Below are positions 25,534-35,754 of a stretch of DNA of 64,000 nt, piece after piece. Each line of letters starts with the position of its first letter. Position 1 is the first letter of the stretch. The notes under the pieces were generated by a model. It saw only the letters and a list, made by a program, of their open reading frames with translations. It had not been told where the DNA came from and made no database searches. Source of the DNA: CAYOEJ01 sp964403015 (GTDB lineage: Bacteria; Actinomycetota; Actinomycetes; Actinomycetales; Actinomycetaceae); the NCBI GenBank assembly GCA_964403015.1, contig CAYOEJ010000006.1:4960-68959 (forward strand), read 5' to 3'. Position numbers and translations under genes: made by a program.

Positions 25534-26666
25534 ATTCCCTCGAGTTTTCTTCGGCCTATCCTTCGCGCGCGCTCATCTCTCACGCGGCATTCACCCACAA
25601 CGTGGATGTAATCACGCATGCGACGCGATCGGATGTCATGGCAGTCGTCAAGGCTGATGCCTACGGCCATGGCGGGCAGCGGATTGGCCGGTGGGCGAGT
25701 GAACTAGGAATCTCCTGGCTCGGTGTGGCTCAGTTAGGAGAGGCGCTTGCCCTGAGAGAGGTCATCCCTCAGGGCCGCATGCTGAGTTGGCTCTATGCGC
25801 CCGGCGCGCCTTTCGCGCGTGCGATTTACGCGGGCATTGACCTCGGTATTGGGTCCGCTTGGGCGCTCAAGGAAGTCGCCGACGCCGCTTCGGCCATTGG
25901 TGTGCCAGCGCGCGTTCATCTCGAGGTCGATACGGGAATGTCGCGTGGCGGTTTCTCTCTCGAAGAGCTCCATCAGGCGGCTCCGAGTATTGCAGGGCTT
26001 CGCTCGGAGGGCGCGATAGAGACGGTTGGGCTGTGGTCACATCTGGCGTGTGGCGATGAGGTGGAAGCGGCCTTCACGGGTGTTCAAATTGACGTGTTTG
26101 AGCAGGCCCGTGAGATTGTGGCGCGCGCTGGAATCGAAATCGAGATTCTCCACTTAGCTGCCTCGACTGGCGTTCTGTGGCATCCGCAAACGCATTACGA
26201 TTTGGTGCGCCCGGGCATCATGCTCTACGGTCTGAGTCCGGCTCCCGGACGCGCATCCGCACAAGAACTTGATCTGCGGCCGGTGATGCAGCTCGAAGCC
26301 GACGTCGTCGTTACTCGGGAGGTTCCCGAGGGCGCTGGGGTGAGCTACGGACACACGTATGTCACCACCTCCGCGGAGAGTCTTGCGGTGGTTCCTCTCG
26401 GATATGCCGACGGCATTCCGCGCGAGGCATCGAACGGCGCGGGAGTGACCATCAACGGGAGACTTGCTCCCATTCGGGGTCGAGTCTGTATGGATCAACT
26501 GATTGTTGCGGCTCCTGACGCCAAGATGGGCGATTCTGCCGTTCTGTTTGGGGATAGCCGTCATGGATACCGCACGGCGGACGATTGGGGTTTGGAAACA
26601 GGCACTTTGGGCTATGAAATCGTCACCCGTATAGGCACGCGTGTTCCGCGCATCAGTGTTGACTAG
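25530..26666 (+). CDS. alr: Alanine racemase
   Basis: Alr makes D-alanine for peptidoglycan. The 378-residue protein has the PLP lysine K41 in VVKADAYGHG and the opposite catalytic tyrosine Y273 in GVSYGHTY, with the metal/substrate region RVCMDQLIV. The GTG start overlaps the nnr TGA in GTGA. The stop codon lies in the first of three tandem 12-bp units. It is followed after 88 bases by tsaE in the conserved nnr-alr-tsaE-tsaB-rimI neighbourhood. Confidence 0.96.
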   Translation: MNSLEFSSAYPSRALISHAAFTHNVDVITHATRSDVMAVVKADAYGHGGQRIGRWASELGISWLGVAQLGEALALREVIPQGRMLSWLYAPGAPFARAIYAGIDLGIGSAWALKEVADAASAIGVPARVHLEVDTGMSRGGFSLEELHQAAPSIAGLRSEGAIETVGLWSHLACGDEVEAAFTGVQIDVFEQAREIVARAGIEIEILHLAASTGVLWHPQTHYDLVRPGIMLYGLSPAPGRASAQELDLRPVMQLEADVVVTREVPEGAGVSYGHTYVTTSAESLAVVPLGYADGIPREASNGAGVTINGRLAPIRGRVCMDQLIVAAPDAKMGDSAVLFGDSRHGYRTADDWGLETGTLGYEIVTRIGTRVPRISVD

Positions 26667-26693
26667 AACGATGACTAGAACGTTGACTAGAAC
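26658..26693 (+). repeat. Tandem 12-bp repeat across the alr stop codon
   Basis: Three adjacent copies of GTTGACTAGAAC (the second begins GATG) start with the last two sense codons of alr. The unit is a multiple of three, so each copy repeats Val/Asp-Asp-stop-Asn in the alr frame and gives three in-frame TAG codons. Confidence 0.9.
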
Positions 26694-26754
26694 CCAACGA
26701 AGTCGAAGTGATTGTGTCTGCTGGCGTAGAATGTGTGCGAACTAAGGAGAAGCA

Positions 26755-27279
26755 ATGGCATTCACTCTAGAGGTCCCACTTGCATCAGACATCCAGGCGG
26801 TGGGTGCGGCTCTTGGCCGAGCCGCGAGGCCGGGCGACCTCGTCATGCTCACCGGACCATTAGGCGCTGGCAAGACGACGATGGCGCAGGGAATTGCGCG
26901 AGGACTCGGGGTCACTGGAAAGGTATCGTCTCCAACGTTCGTTATCGCCCAGATTCATCATGGCGAAACCATGGATATGGTGCACGTGGATGCCTACCGG
27001 CTTTCGTCGATCGAAGAACTTGACGCACTTGATCTCGATACCACTCTTGAAGAGTCATTGACCGTAATCGAGTGGGGTAGGGGCAAGGTCGAAGTTCTCT
27101 CCGATAACCGACTTGAAATCATCATCGAGCGTCCCGAGGGGTCCGAGGCCGGTGAAGACCCCGCGGATCTCATTACAGATGCGCCGCGAGTTCTTCTGTT
27201 CGACCCCTACGGGACTCGTGGGCACGAATTGCTGGAAGACCTGATGGGTGAATTGCCGCTCTCGGAGACGCGGCAGTGA
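26755..27279 (+). CDS. tsaE: tRNA threonylcarbamoyladenosine biosynthesis ATPase TsaE
   Basis: TsaE is the ATPase that cycles the TsaB-TsaD complex during t6A37 formation on ANN-decoding tRNAs. The 174-residue protein has the P-loop GPLGAGKTT (34-42), SSPTFVIAQIH and VHVDAYRLSS, then VIEWGRG. AAGGAG precedes the ATG. It overlaps the next gene (GTGA). tsaB is one gene further on and tsaD lies about 6 kb downstream beyond sdhCAB. Confidence 0.95.
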   Translation: MAFTLEVPLASDIQAVGAALGRAARPGDLVMLTGPLGAGKTTMAQGIARGLGVTGKVSSPTFVIAQIHHGETMDMVHVDAYRLSSIEELDALDLDTTLEESLTVIEWGRGKVEVLSDNRLEIIIERPEGSEAGEDPADLITDAPRVLLFDPYGTRGHELLEDLMGELPLSETRQ

Positions 27280-28181
27280 AGCTGCGTTCTCTTTTCATCG
27301 CGATCATCGGAGCGCTCATGCTCGTGGCCGCGCCGGCGCACGCGGCCATCACGCCACAAGATGGCGATGAGACGGCTGGTCCAGAGATTCCAGCTGAAGT
27401 GGCCCAAGAATTCGAAGAGTCCGCGCCTACGCTGGTGAGCGCACGCGGAATCGAAGCTTTTCCCGAAGCGAGTGCCGAAGAGATTTCCAGCTACACCATC
27501 GGAACTCCCATCAGGGTTGCCGAGATGGCAACGAATGCTAGCGTGCCTGAAGCCGCGTTGCTCGACGTATCTCGATGGGCGGCCCCCATCAGCGACGACG
27601 AAGGGCCGGTTGGAGCAGTTTCACTCATTTCGGGTGCAGATAACCTCGACGACGCCATGGTGGTTGGCGATACGAGGCTTGGAACCGAGCTGGCTGCCGA
27701 GCAGGTGGGCCAAATTGTCATTTTCGATCCGGAGTTCGTGGCGTGGTTTGTCCTACGTGACCAGGCAATTGAGCCGGCAGATGTTTCCGGTGCCAACGTA
27801 GTTTTGGGAACTGTCCCATTTGAAGACTTCCTCCACCAGCGCATTCGCCTCCTCGATAGGCAAGCCATTCCAACGAGTCCTTCGGATCCCGTGGTTGATC
27901 CCGTCGAGGACTCCGGAATCTCTATTATTCAAGTCCTTATCATTCTGCTCGGCCTCATTGCCATAGTGACCACGTCATTGATTTGGCTGCGGTGGGATCA
28001 AAACCGAGGCGAAGAGTTCTTCGAAGAAGAAGAGGAAGAAGACCTGACAGTGAATCGAAAAGGCGTGGTGGGCACCCACGAATCGAAGCCACGATTCAAA
28101 GATTCGGCAGGCACAGTCAGCATCTACCAGCGTCCTAAGTCTTCAAAAATCGAGTCCGACCCAGACGGAGATACCGTATGA
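27276..28181 (+). CDS. Putative exported, C-terminally anchored protein of unknown function
   Basis: I do not recognise a family. The 301-residue protein starts with a signal peptide (LFIAIIGALMLVAAPAHA, cleavage likely after AHA, residue 24). An extracellular region of about 190 acidic residues follows, including AGPEIPAEVAQEFEESAPT and SRWAAPISDDEGPVG. Near residues 213-235 is a membrane helix (ISIIQVLIILLGLIAIVTTS) ending in a basic turn, then a 60-residue cytoplasmic tail opening with a Glu run. The GTG start overlaps the tsaE stop and its end overlaps tsaB (ATGA), so it is translated with the t6A genes, although its topology places it at the cell surface. It has no cysteine and no visible catalytic motif. 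Confidence 0.7.
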   Translation: MKLRSLFIAIIGALMLVAAPAHAAITPQDGDETAGPEIPAEVAQEFEESAPTLVSARGIEAFPEASAEEISSYTIGTPIRVAEMATNASVPEAALLDVSRWAAPISDDEGPVGAVSLISGADNLDDAMVVGDTRLGTELAAEQVGQIVIFDPEFVAWFVLRDQAIEPADVSGANVVLGTVPFEDFLHQRIRLLDRQAIPTSPSDPVVDPVEDSGISIIQVLIILLGLIAIVTTSLIWLRWDQNRGEEFFEEEEEEDLTVNRKGVVGTHESKPRFKDSAGTVSIYQRPKSSKIESDPDGDTV

Positions 28182-28888
28182 AATTTCTGACCATTGATGC
28201 CTCCACCGGCGTAATCGTTGGCGTGTGTGATTCCGAGCTCGGTGAGGTCCAAGAACTGGCAGTTGCTCACTCCGAAGACACTCGCCATCACGCCGAAAGC
28301 TTGAGCCCACTCATTTCTCAGGTGCTTGGTGAGGCGGGTGTCCAAAAGCCGGATGCCATCATCGTGGGAACGGGTCCGGGTGCTTTTACAGGTCTTCGCG
28401 CCGGACTGGTGACGGCGCGAACCCTTGCGCGTGCATGGGACGTCCCGATCTACGGGTTGTCCTCACTGGAGGTACTGGCGCTCGCGGCAGCGGATGCTGG
28501 CGCAAATATCATCGTGCCCATCATTGACGCGCGTCGACGCGAGGTCTTTACTCTTCGCGCCCGGGCCATGGGCGGCGACGACGTGGAAATCTTAGCGGAC
28601 GTCAGTGTGATCGCACCGGCCGAGTTAGGTGAGCAGCTGCGCCGCGATCCCGCCATTGTCGCGTCTGTCTCCGATGCGCTCTACCCAGACCTGCCCGGCG
28701 AACGACTGACGGTCGCCGCGCAGCCAACCGTGATGGTTCGACTCCTTCAGTCCCGCCTAGCGCGAAGAGAAGCCGGCGAAGAGCTCGATCTAGGCACGGA
28801 ACCGCAATACCTTCGCCGTCCCGATGTACACGGCGGCGCACACGCGCAACCTGCCGCGACGTCCAATCCCTACGGGGAGAACAACTAG
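28178..28888 (+). CDS. tsaB: tRNA threonylcarbamoyladenosine biosynthesis protein TsaB
   Basis: TsaB is the inactive-kinase scaffold that dimerises with TsaD. The 236-residue protein has the ASKHA opening MKFLTIDASTG, AESLSPLISQVLGEAG, VGTGPGAFTGLRAGLVTARTLA and PIIDARRREVF, all TsaB hallmarks. It overlaps the preceding membrane-protein gene by four bases. rimI follows after nine bases. The C-terminus is proline/alanine-rich and not conserved. Confidence 0.94.
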   Translation: MKFLTIDASTGVIVGVCDSELGEVQELAVAHSEDTRHHAESLSPLISQVLGEAGVQKPDAIIVGTGPGAFTGLRAGLVTARTLARAWDVPIYGLSSLEVLALAAADAGANIIVPIIDARRREVFTLRARAMGGDDVEILADVSVIAPAELGEQLRRDPAIVASVSDALYPDLPGERLTVAAQPTVMVRLLQSRLARREAGEELDLGTEPQYLRRPDVHGGAHAQPAATSNPYGENN

Positions 28889-28897
28889 GTCGCGATC

Positions 28898-29395
28898 GTG
28901 GAACCGCGCGAGTGGTACGGTTTTCACCTGCTCACGCCCCCTGCCGGATGGGCGAGCAGGCTCGCTTCGTTTGACCTTGAAAACTTCGCGCGGGATGCGT
29001 GGTCCGAACATATCTGGAACGACGAACTCCAAGCCAGCGATCGCTCCTACCTCGTCGTCGTCGATAAACCAAGCCCGATCCAAAGTGTTGGCTCGTTACT
29101 TGCCGTCGGTGGGATCTCGCACGGCCCCGATGCCGAGCTGCTGACGATCGCGGTCGCATCCAACGCGCGCCGAAAGCGGCTGGGAGAAAGGTTGTTGGCG
29201 GAGCTCTTGGATATCTCGTGGTCCCACGGCGCCGAGGCAGTGTATTTGGAAGTTCGCGCCAAAGATGAAGGCGCGCAGGCGCTGTATCGCAGGGCCGGTT
29301 TTGAGCCTGTTGGCCTACGGAGAAAGTACTATTCTGACGACGACGCACTCGTCATGAGACTCGCCGCTGAATTTCGCTCACAAACACTCACATAA
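28898..29395 (+). CDS. rimI: GNAT N-acetyltransferase, RimI type
   Basis: This 165-residue GNAT lies directly after tsaB, the usual place of rimI, which acetylates the N-terminus of ribosomal protein S18. The acetyl-CoA loop is ARRKRLGERLLAEL (R-x-x-x-G-x-R/A pattern), followed by VYLEVRAKDEGAQALYRRAGF and YYSDDDALVMRL, the RimI-type C-terminus. The start is GTG. The N-terminal 55 residues are less conserved. Substrate assignment is from family and context. Confidence 0.85.
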   Translation: MEPREWYGFHLLTPPAGWASRLASFDLENFARDAWSEHIWNDELQASDRSYLVVVDKPSPIQSVGSLLAVGGISHGPDAELLTIAVASNARRKRLGERLLAELLDISWSHGAEAVYLEVRAKDEGAQALYRRAGFEPVGLRRKYYSDDDALVMRLAAEFRSQTLT

Positions 29396-29558
29396 TTTGG
29401 ATTCTCTCTATTTGAGGCTTCGCAAACGCTCTACAATCGCGGTTTGACGGGACAAAGTCGGGGTTTGGAAAACGGTCTTACGAAAATCCAGCCTCGTTTC
29501 TGTCTGAATTGAGCCTAAAGCCCGGCATTGCACCATTCTCTTTTGCTAGATTCTTGAT

Positions 29559-30275
29559 GTGGCTAACTCAATTACTGTTCAAAACAAAGGTCGCAGAACC
29601 ACTGTTGCACTAAAGGTGCTCATGGCTGTGACCGGCATTTTCTTTGTCCTCTTCCTACTGCTCCACATGTACGGAAACCTCAAGATCTTCATGGGTCCCG
29701 AGGCCTACAACGGATATGCAGAATGGATGCGCGAAATGGGCTACCCGGTGCTTCCGCACAAGGGCGGCCTGTGGATCCTTCGAGTCCTACTTCTTTTGTC
29801 GATTGTGGGGCACATGTACTCCGCTATCGCGCTGTGGCGTCGTGCCAATGTTGCGCGCGGGCGGTCCTACAAGGTCAACTCCGGCTCCAAGAAGACCGCA
29901 ATGCACTCCTACACCGCACGCACAATGCGTTGGGGTGGCGTAGTTATTGCAGTTTTCATCGTATTCCACCTCTTGCAGTACACCGTGCTCGCGATTTCCG
30001 TGGGTGCGGACGACTACTCGGCAATGACGCCCTATGAGCGCATGATGGCTGGCTTCGATGGATCCGTGTGGTACATGTACGTCTTCTACCTCATCTCCAT
30101 CCTGCTGATTGCATTCCATGTCCGGCACGGAGTATGGTCGGCCCTCGCTACTCTCGGAGTATCGAACCGTCACCGCGAGACGCTCTACCAGCGCATCGGT
30201 GACCTCGTCGCTCTTCTCCTCATAGTGGGCTTCATGGCACCTCCAACCGCCATCCTTCTCGGCTGGGTTTCTTAA
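29559..30275 (+). CDS. sdhC: Succinate dehydrogenase / fumarate reductase cytochrome b558 subunit
   Basis: This is the membrane anchor of the SdhCAB complex, exchanging electrons with (mena)quinone. The 238-residue protein has five hydrophobic helices (near residues 18-42, 68-90, 123-145, 170-190 and 212-232) and conserved histidines in FLLLHMYGN, LLSIVGHMYSA, VFHLLQY and IAFHVRHGVWSA, as in the single-subunit b-type anchors. The start is GTG (MANSITVQNKG). A TACAAT at 29432-29437 may be the operon -10; no clear -35 goes with it. Confidence 0.9.
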   Translation: MANSITVQNKGRRTTVALKVLMAVTGIFFVLFLLLHMYGNLKIFMGPEAYNGYAEWMREMGYPVLPHKGGLWILRVLLLLSIVGHMYSAIALWRRANVARGRSYKVNSGSKKTAMHSYTARTMRWGGVVIAVFIVFHLLQYTVLAISVGADDYSAMTPYERMMAGFDGSVWYMYVFYLISILLIAFHVRHGVWSALATLGVSNRHRETLYQRIGDLVALLLIVGFMAPPTAILLGWVS

Positions 30276-30286
30276 GGGGAATACAA

Positions 30287-32250
<1,964 letters not shown>

Positions 32251-32254
<4 letters not shown>

Positions 32255-32994
32255 AAATCAACCTCGAATACTGGCGTCAGAACGGACCTTCTGACAAGGG
32301 CCATTTTGAAACCCGAACGCTCGATAACGTTGAAGAGCACACCTCCTTCTTGGAGATGCTCGATCAACTCAACGAGGAGATCTTCGCCGACGGCGGCGAG
32401 CCCGTTGCGTTCGACTCGGACTGTCGTGAAGGCATTTGTGGACAGTGTGGCATCGTCATCAACGGCGATCCGCACGGACCGCTCGTGACCACCACCTGCC
32501 AGCTCCACATGCGTAGCTTCAAGGACGGGGACACGATCACGATCGAGCCATGGCGCTCGACCGCCTTCCCCGTGCTCAAGGACCTTGTGGTTGACCGCAC
32601 CTCGTTCGACCGCATCGTTCAGGCTGGAGGCTACATCTCGGTGAACACGGGTGCTGCCCCCGATGCGCACGCAGTGCCTGTCCGCAAGGAATACGCTGAC
32701 CGCGCCTTCGAAGCTGCTGCCTGCATCGGCTGTGGTGCCTGCGTGGCAGCATGCCCGAACGGTTCGGCAATGTTGTTCACTGCCGCAAAGGTAATGCATC
32801 TTGGTCTTCTCCCGCAGGGTCAGCCCGAGCGCTACGACCGCGTGGTCAACATGCTCTCGCAGCACGACGCCGAAGGATTCGGTGGCTGCACCAACGTGGG
32901 CGCCTGTCACGATGCTTGCCCGAAGGAAGTTCCACTCGAACTGATCTCGATGCTGAACCGCGACCTCATGAAGGCCACGGCTCACGGTAAGTAG
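32251..32994 (+). CDS. sdhB: Succinate dehydrogenase / fumarate reductase iron-sulfur subunit
   Basis: The electron-transfer subunit between SdhA and SdhC. The 247-residue protein has the [2Fe-2S] motif DCREGICGQCG, the [4Fe-4S] motif CIGCGACVAACP (C at about 159, 162, 165, 169) and the second cluster set in CTNVGACHDACPKE, consistent with a [3Fe-4S] centre completed by the C of CP. The GTG start overlaps the sdhA TGA. A clean terminator 37 bases downstream closes the sdhCAB operon. Confidence 0.95.
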
Positions 32995-33030
32995 CCACAC
33001 CGCGGAATATTCCGCCTACATTTAGCCACG

Positions 33031-33060
33031 GAAGGCGCCCCGTTAGGGGCGCCTTCTTCT
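33031..33060 (+). terminator. Intrinsic terminator of sdhCAB
   Basis: A perfect 11-bp stem (33031-33041 with 33046-33056, arm GAAGGCGCCCC) closes a GTTA loop and is followed by TTCTT. A separate perfect palindrome GCGGAATATTCCGC lies just upstream at 33002-33015. Confidence 0.88.
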
Positions 33061-33305
33061 TGGCACTTTACCCGCGTATTGATGTTTCACCTGCGTCTTA
33101 GTGCATCACCCGCGCTTTATTGCTCTGCCCTCGTTGGTTTTTTGCCTTGCTTCTAGCGCTTCACCCTCCCTACCTTCGCTTCGTAGGTGTCACTGATCGC
33201 ATCGATTATTGCTAGCTCAGACCGCTCAAGATGCTTCGCAGATCGGGCGCCAATTCACTAGACGTAGGCTAAGCGTGTTGGCCTCGATGGCATACAATAG
33301 CCCTC
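33061..33305 (+). other. Noncoding stretch before tsaD with degenerate repeats
   Basis: No gene is visible. The first 60 bases hold three degenerate copies of a pyrimidine-rich unit (TTTACCCGCGTATTG, TTTCACCTGCGTCTTAG, CATCACCCGCGCTTTATTG). The tsaD promoter must lie in the second half but no convincing -35/-10 pair is seen. Confidence 0.4.
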
Positions 33306-34349
33306 GTGAACGAACTGATTTTGGGAATTGAAACCTCGTGTGATGAGACGGGCGTAGCACTAGTACGCGATGGCGAACTGCTCGCCGACGTAACCGCTAC
33401 CTCCATGGACGAATACGCCCGCTTTGGCGGAATCATTCCCGAGATTGCTTCGCGTGCCCATCTCGAATCGTTTGTTCCGACTCTCGATGCCGCACTCGAG
33501 AAGGCTGGAGTGGAATTAGCTGACGTGGATGCGATCGCCGTCACCGCAGGCCCAGGCCTTGTCGGCCCGCTCACCGTGGGCGTTTCGGCGGCGAAGGCCC
33601 TGGCTCTTGCGCTGAATAAGCCGCTCTACGCGGTAAACCACATCATTGGCCACATCGCTGTAGACGAGCTCGTCAACGGCGATTTCCCGGAGAAGTTCAT
33701 TGGCCTTGTGGTGTCCGGCGGCCACTCGCACCTGCTGCGGATCGAGAATATTGCCACCGACGTGGTCGAACTTGGCGGAACACTGGACGATGCCGCCGGT
33801 GAAGCTTTCGACAAAGTCGGACGACTTCTTGGGCTTCCTTATCCTGGCGGTCCGCACGTGGATAGGCTCTCGCGCGAGGGCGATCCAACGGCAATCCGCT
33901 TTCCGCGCGGACTGTCCGCGGGCAAGGACAAGGCACGCCATCAGTACGACTACTCGTTTTCTGGCCTGAAGACTGCCGTGGCACGCCATATTGAGGGAAT
34001 TGAAGCGCGCGGTGAGGAACTGCCGAAGGCTGATATTGCTGCCGGATTCTCCGAGGCTGTAGCGGACGTATTGACCGAGAAAGCCTTTGCTGCCTGCCAG
34101 ATTAATGGCTGTGACACCCTGGTTATCGGCGGCGGTTTTTCTGCTAATTCGCGTTTGCGTGCGCTAGCTGAAGAGCGCGCCAAGAAGTATGGCATCACCG
34201 TTCGGATTCCGCCCATCCGCTACTGCACCGATAACGGCGCGATGATTGCCGCGCTCGGCTGGGAGATGGTTCGCAACAATGTTGAGCCATCCGGTCTTGA
34301 CGTGACGGTAGATACCGGCCTTGCTCGAGAGGTAACGATTGTCCGTTAA
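33306..34349 (+). CDS. tsaD: tRNA N6-adenosine threonylcarbamoyltransferase TsaD
   Basis: TsaD transfers the threonylcarbamoyl group to A37 of tRNA. The 347-residue protein starts from GTG with LGIETSCDETGVALV and has the metal histidines H112 and H116 in NHIIGHIAVDEL. It also shows VSGGHSHLL, DDAAGEAFDKVGRLLGLPYPGGP and the C-terminal metal aspartate in CTDNGAMIAALGWE. Its partners TsaE and TsaB lie about 5-6 kb upstream; the sdh operon and rimI separate them. Confidence 0.96.
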   Translation: MNELILGIETSCDETGVALVRDGELLADVTATSMDEYARFGGIIPEIASRAHLESFVPTLDAALEKAGVELADVDAIAVTAGPGLVGPLTVGVSAAKALALALNKPLYAVNHIIGHIAVDELVNGDFPEKFIGLVVSGGHSHLLRIENIATDVVELGGTLDDAAGEAFDKVGRLLGLPYPGGPHVDRLSREGDPTAIRFPRGLSAGKDKARHQYDYSFSGLKTAVARHIEGIEARGEELPKADIAAGFSEAVADVLTEKAFAACQINGCDTLVIGGGFSANSRLRALAEERAKKYGITVRIPPIRYCTDNGAMIAALGWEMVRNNVEPSGLDVTVDTGLAREVTIVR

Positions 34350-34401
34350 GGGACGCTGACCTTCGCACGAGGTGGCTTCCGTCCGGTTTATGGGCGGGCC
34401 T

Positions 34402-34477
34402 GTCCCTACACCTGTCGATATTGGATCTATGACCCCTATATACGGCCTATAGTGCCAAATTCGACAGGTATAGGGAC
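34402..34477 (+). repeat. Imperfect inverted repeat between tsaD and zupT
   Basis: GTCCCTACACCTGTCGA (34402-34418) is mirrored by TCGACAGGTATAGGGAC (34461-34477) with one mismatch. TTGG / CCAA continue the pairing further in. The stem encloses about 30 bases containing CTATATACGGCCTATAG. It has no U tract, so it is not an ordinary terminator. The rest of this interval (to 34583) shows no gene. Confidence 0.75.
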
Positions 34478-34583
34478 GAAAATAGAATCAGACCGCCCAA
34501 TTCGATCGGCAGCAATCTCACCTGCTATCCAGAGTACTCGGCAGCCCCTAGAAAAAACTCGCCAATTTCCTCGCTGTAGTTGC

Positions 34584-34664
34584 CGGATCAAAGGAACATC
34601 AGCAGGGAACCGGATCAAAGGAACATCAGCTGGGAATCGGATCAAAGGAACATCAGCAGGGAAA
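34584..34664 (+). repeat. Three tandem 27-bp copies of the zupT 3' end
   Basis: Units starting at 34584, 34611 and 34638 are near-identical (CGGATCAAAGGAACATCAGC plus seven bases). Read on the minus strand each encodes SLLMFL (or SQLMFL) followed by TGA, the last codons of zupT. The unit is nine codons, so the extra stops are in the zupT frame. The 55 bases before the scaffold gap include the third copy and recur after the gap. Confidence 0.85.
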
Positions 34665-34686
34665 GTGCCATGACGCCCATCCCTGC

Positions 34687-34786
34687 NNNNNNNNNNNNNN
34701 NNNNNNNNNNNNNNNNNNNNNNNNNNNNNNNNNNNNNNNNNNNNNNNNNNNNNNNNNNNNNNNNNNNNNNNNNNNNNNNNNNNNNN
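34687..34786. other. Scaffold gap (100 N) flanked by a duplicated 55-mer
   Basis: The 55 bases before the gap (34632-34686) are identical to the 55 bases after it (34787-34841). That is what two contigs ending in the same k-mer (k = 55) produce. The true join is probably one copy with no missing sequence, or an unresolved number of the neighbouring 27-bp repeats. Confidence 0.9.
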
Positions 34787-34796
34787 GGGAATCGGA

Positions 34797-35630
34797 TCAA
34801 AGGAACATCAGCAGGGAAAGTGCCATGACGCCCATCCCTGCAATGAGGCCACCCATGGCGTGGTGATGCTTGCCGAACCGTTCGGCAGTAGGCAACAGCT
34901 CGTCGAGTGAGATGTAGACCATGACGCCTGCGACTGCTGCGAAGGTGAACCCAAAGATGGTGTCGGTCATGAATGGCGCTAGTATCAGCCAGCCGATGAG
35001 TGCGCCGGCGGGTTCCGATAGGCCTGATGCGAACGAAAGACCGAAAGCCTTCCTGCGTGACCCGGTGGCATAGAAGATCGGAACGGACACGGCTATGCCC
35101 TCGGGGATGTTGTGAATGGCAATCGCCACGGCCACCGGTATTGCAAGCTCGGGGTCTTGAAGACCAGCTAGAAAAGTTGCGAATCCTTCGGGGAAGTTGT
35201 GAATTGCGAGGGCTCCGGCGGTGAAGAAGCCCATGCGCATCAGTTTGGCATCAGTTTCCGCGTTGGGTTTGTAGACGACGTCAGATTCACCTGGTGGCGT
35301 CATGAAGTTGTCTTCGGTATGGAACTCGTGGGGGTTCGAAACGTCAGGGACCAGGCGATCAATGCCACCGATAATGAAGATGCCCGTGAAGAACGCGGCA
35401 ACGGTGAGCCAACTTGCAGTGACGTCACCGCGGTCATTACTGATGGCGTTCTGTGCCTTGGGCAGGATCTCCATAAACGAGACATAGAGCATCACGCCGG
35501 CTGAGAATCCGAGGGACGTGGAGAGGAATCGCGGACTCGTCTTTCGTGCGAAGAATGCGATGGCTGAACCGACGCCGGTTGCCAGACCAGCAAAGAGCGT
35601 CAGTAAGAAGGCAAAGAGTTCGGGGGCCAT
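34797..35630 (-). CDS. zupT: ZIP-family metal transporter, ZupT type
   Basis: ZupT imports divalent metals (zinc, iron, manganese). The 277-residue protein has about eight membrane helices and the paired metal-binding motifs AIHNFPEG and AIHNIPEG in helices 4 and 5, plus a histidine/acid-rich loop (HEFHTEDNFM). TGAGGAAT precedes the ATG. A DtxR/IdeR-like box lies 17 bases upstream, suggesting repression by iron or manganese. The 3' end abuts the gap and its last codons are tandemly repeated beyond the stop. Confidence 0.92.
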   Translation of the reverse strand: MAPELFAFLLTLFAGLATGVGSAIAFFARKTSPRFLSTSLGFSAGVMLYVSFMEILPKAQNAISNDRGDVTASWLTVAAFFTGIFIIGGIDRLVPDVSNPHEFHTEDNFMTPPGESDVVYKPNAETDAKLMRMGFFTAGALAIHNFPEGFATFLAGLQDPELAIPVAVAIAIHNIPEGIAVSVPIFYATGSRRKAFGLSFASGLSEPAGALIGWLILAPFMTDTIFGFTFAAVAGVMVYISLDELLPTAERFGKHHHAMGGLIAGMGVMALSLLMFL

Positions 35631-35646
35631 GGCAATTCCTCAAAAG

Positions 35647-35665
35647 TTCGGTTAGCCAAACTTTA
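35647..35665 (-). promoter_or_regulatory. DtxR/MntR-like operator upstream of zupT
   Basis: TTCGGTTAGCCAAACTTTA matches the DtxR/IdeR consensus TTAGGTTAGSCTAACCTAA at 15 of 19 positions, including the GGTTAG core. It sits immediately upstream of the zupT ribosome-binding site, so binding of a metal-loaded repressor would plausibly shut off a metal importer. The regulator gene is not in this window. Confidence 0.55.
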
Positions 35666-35754
35666 ACAGTTAGGAGAATCGAACGATTGGGACATTGAGC
35701 TCGTATTAGGGGTTTTGAAGGAACCCACTTACAACGTCTTGGCAGATCGCCCTC

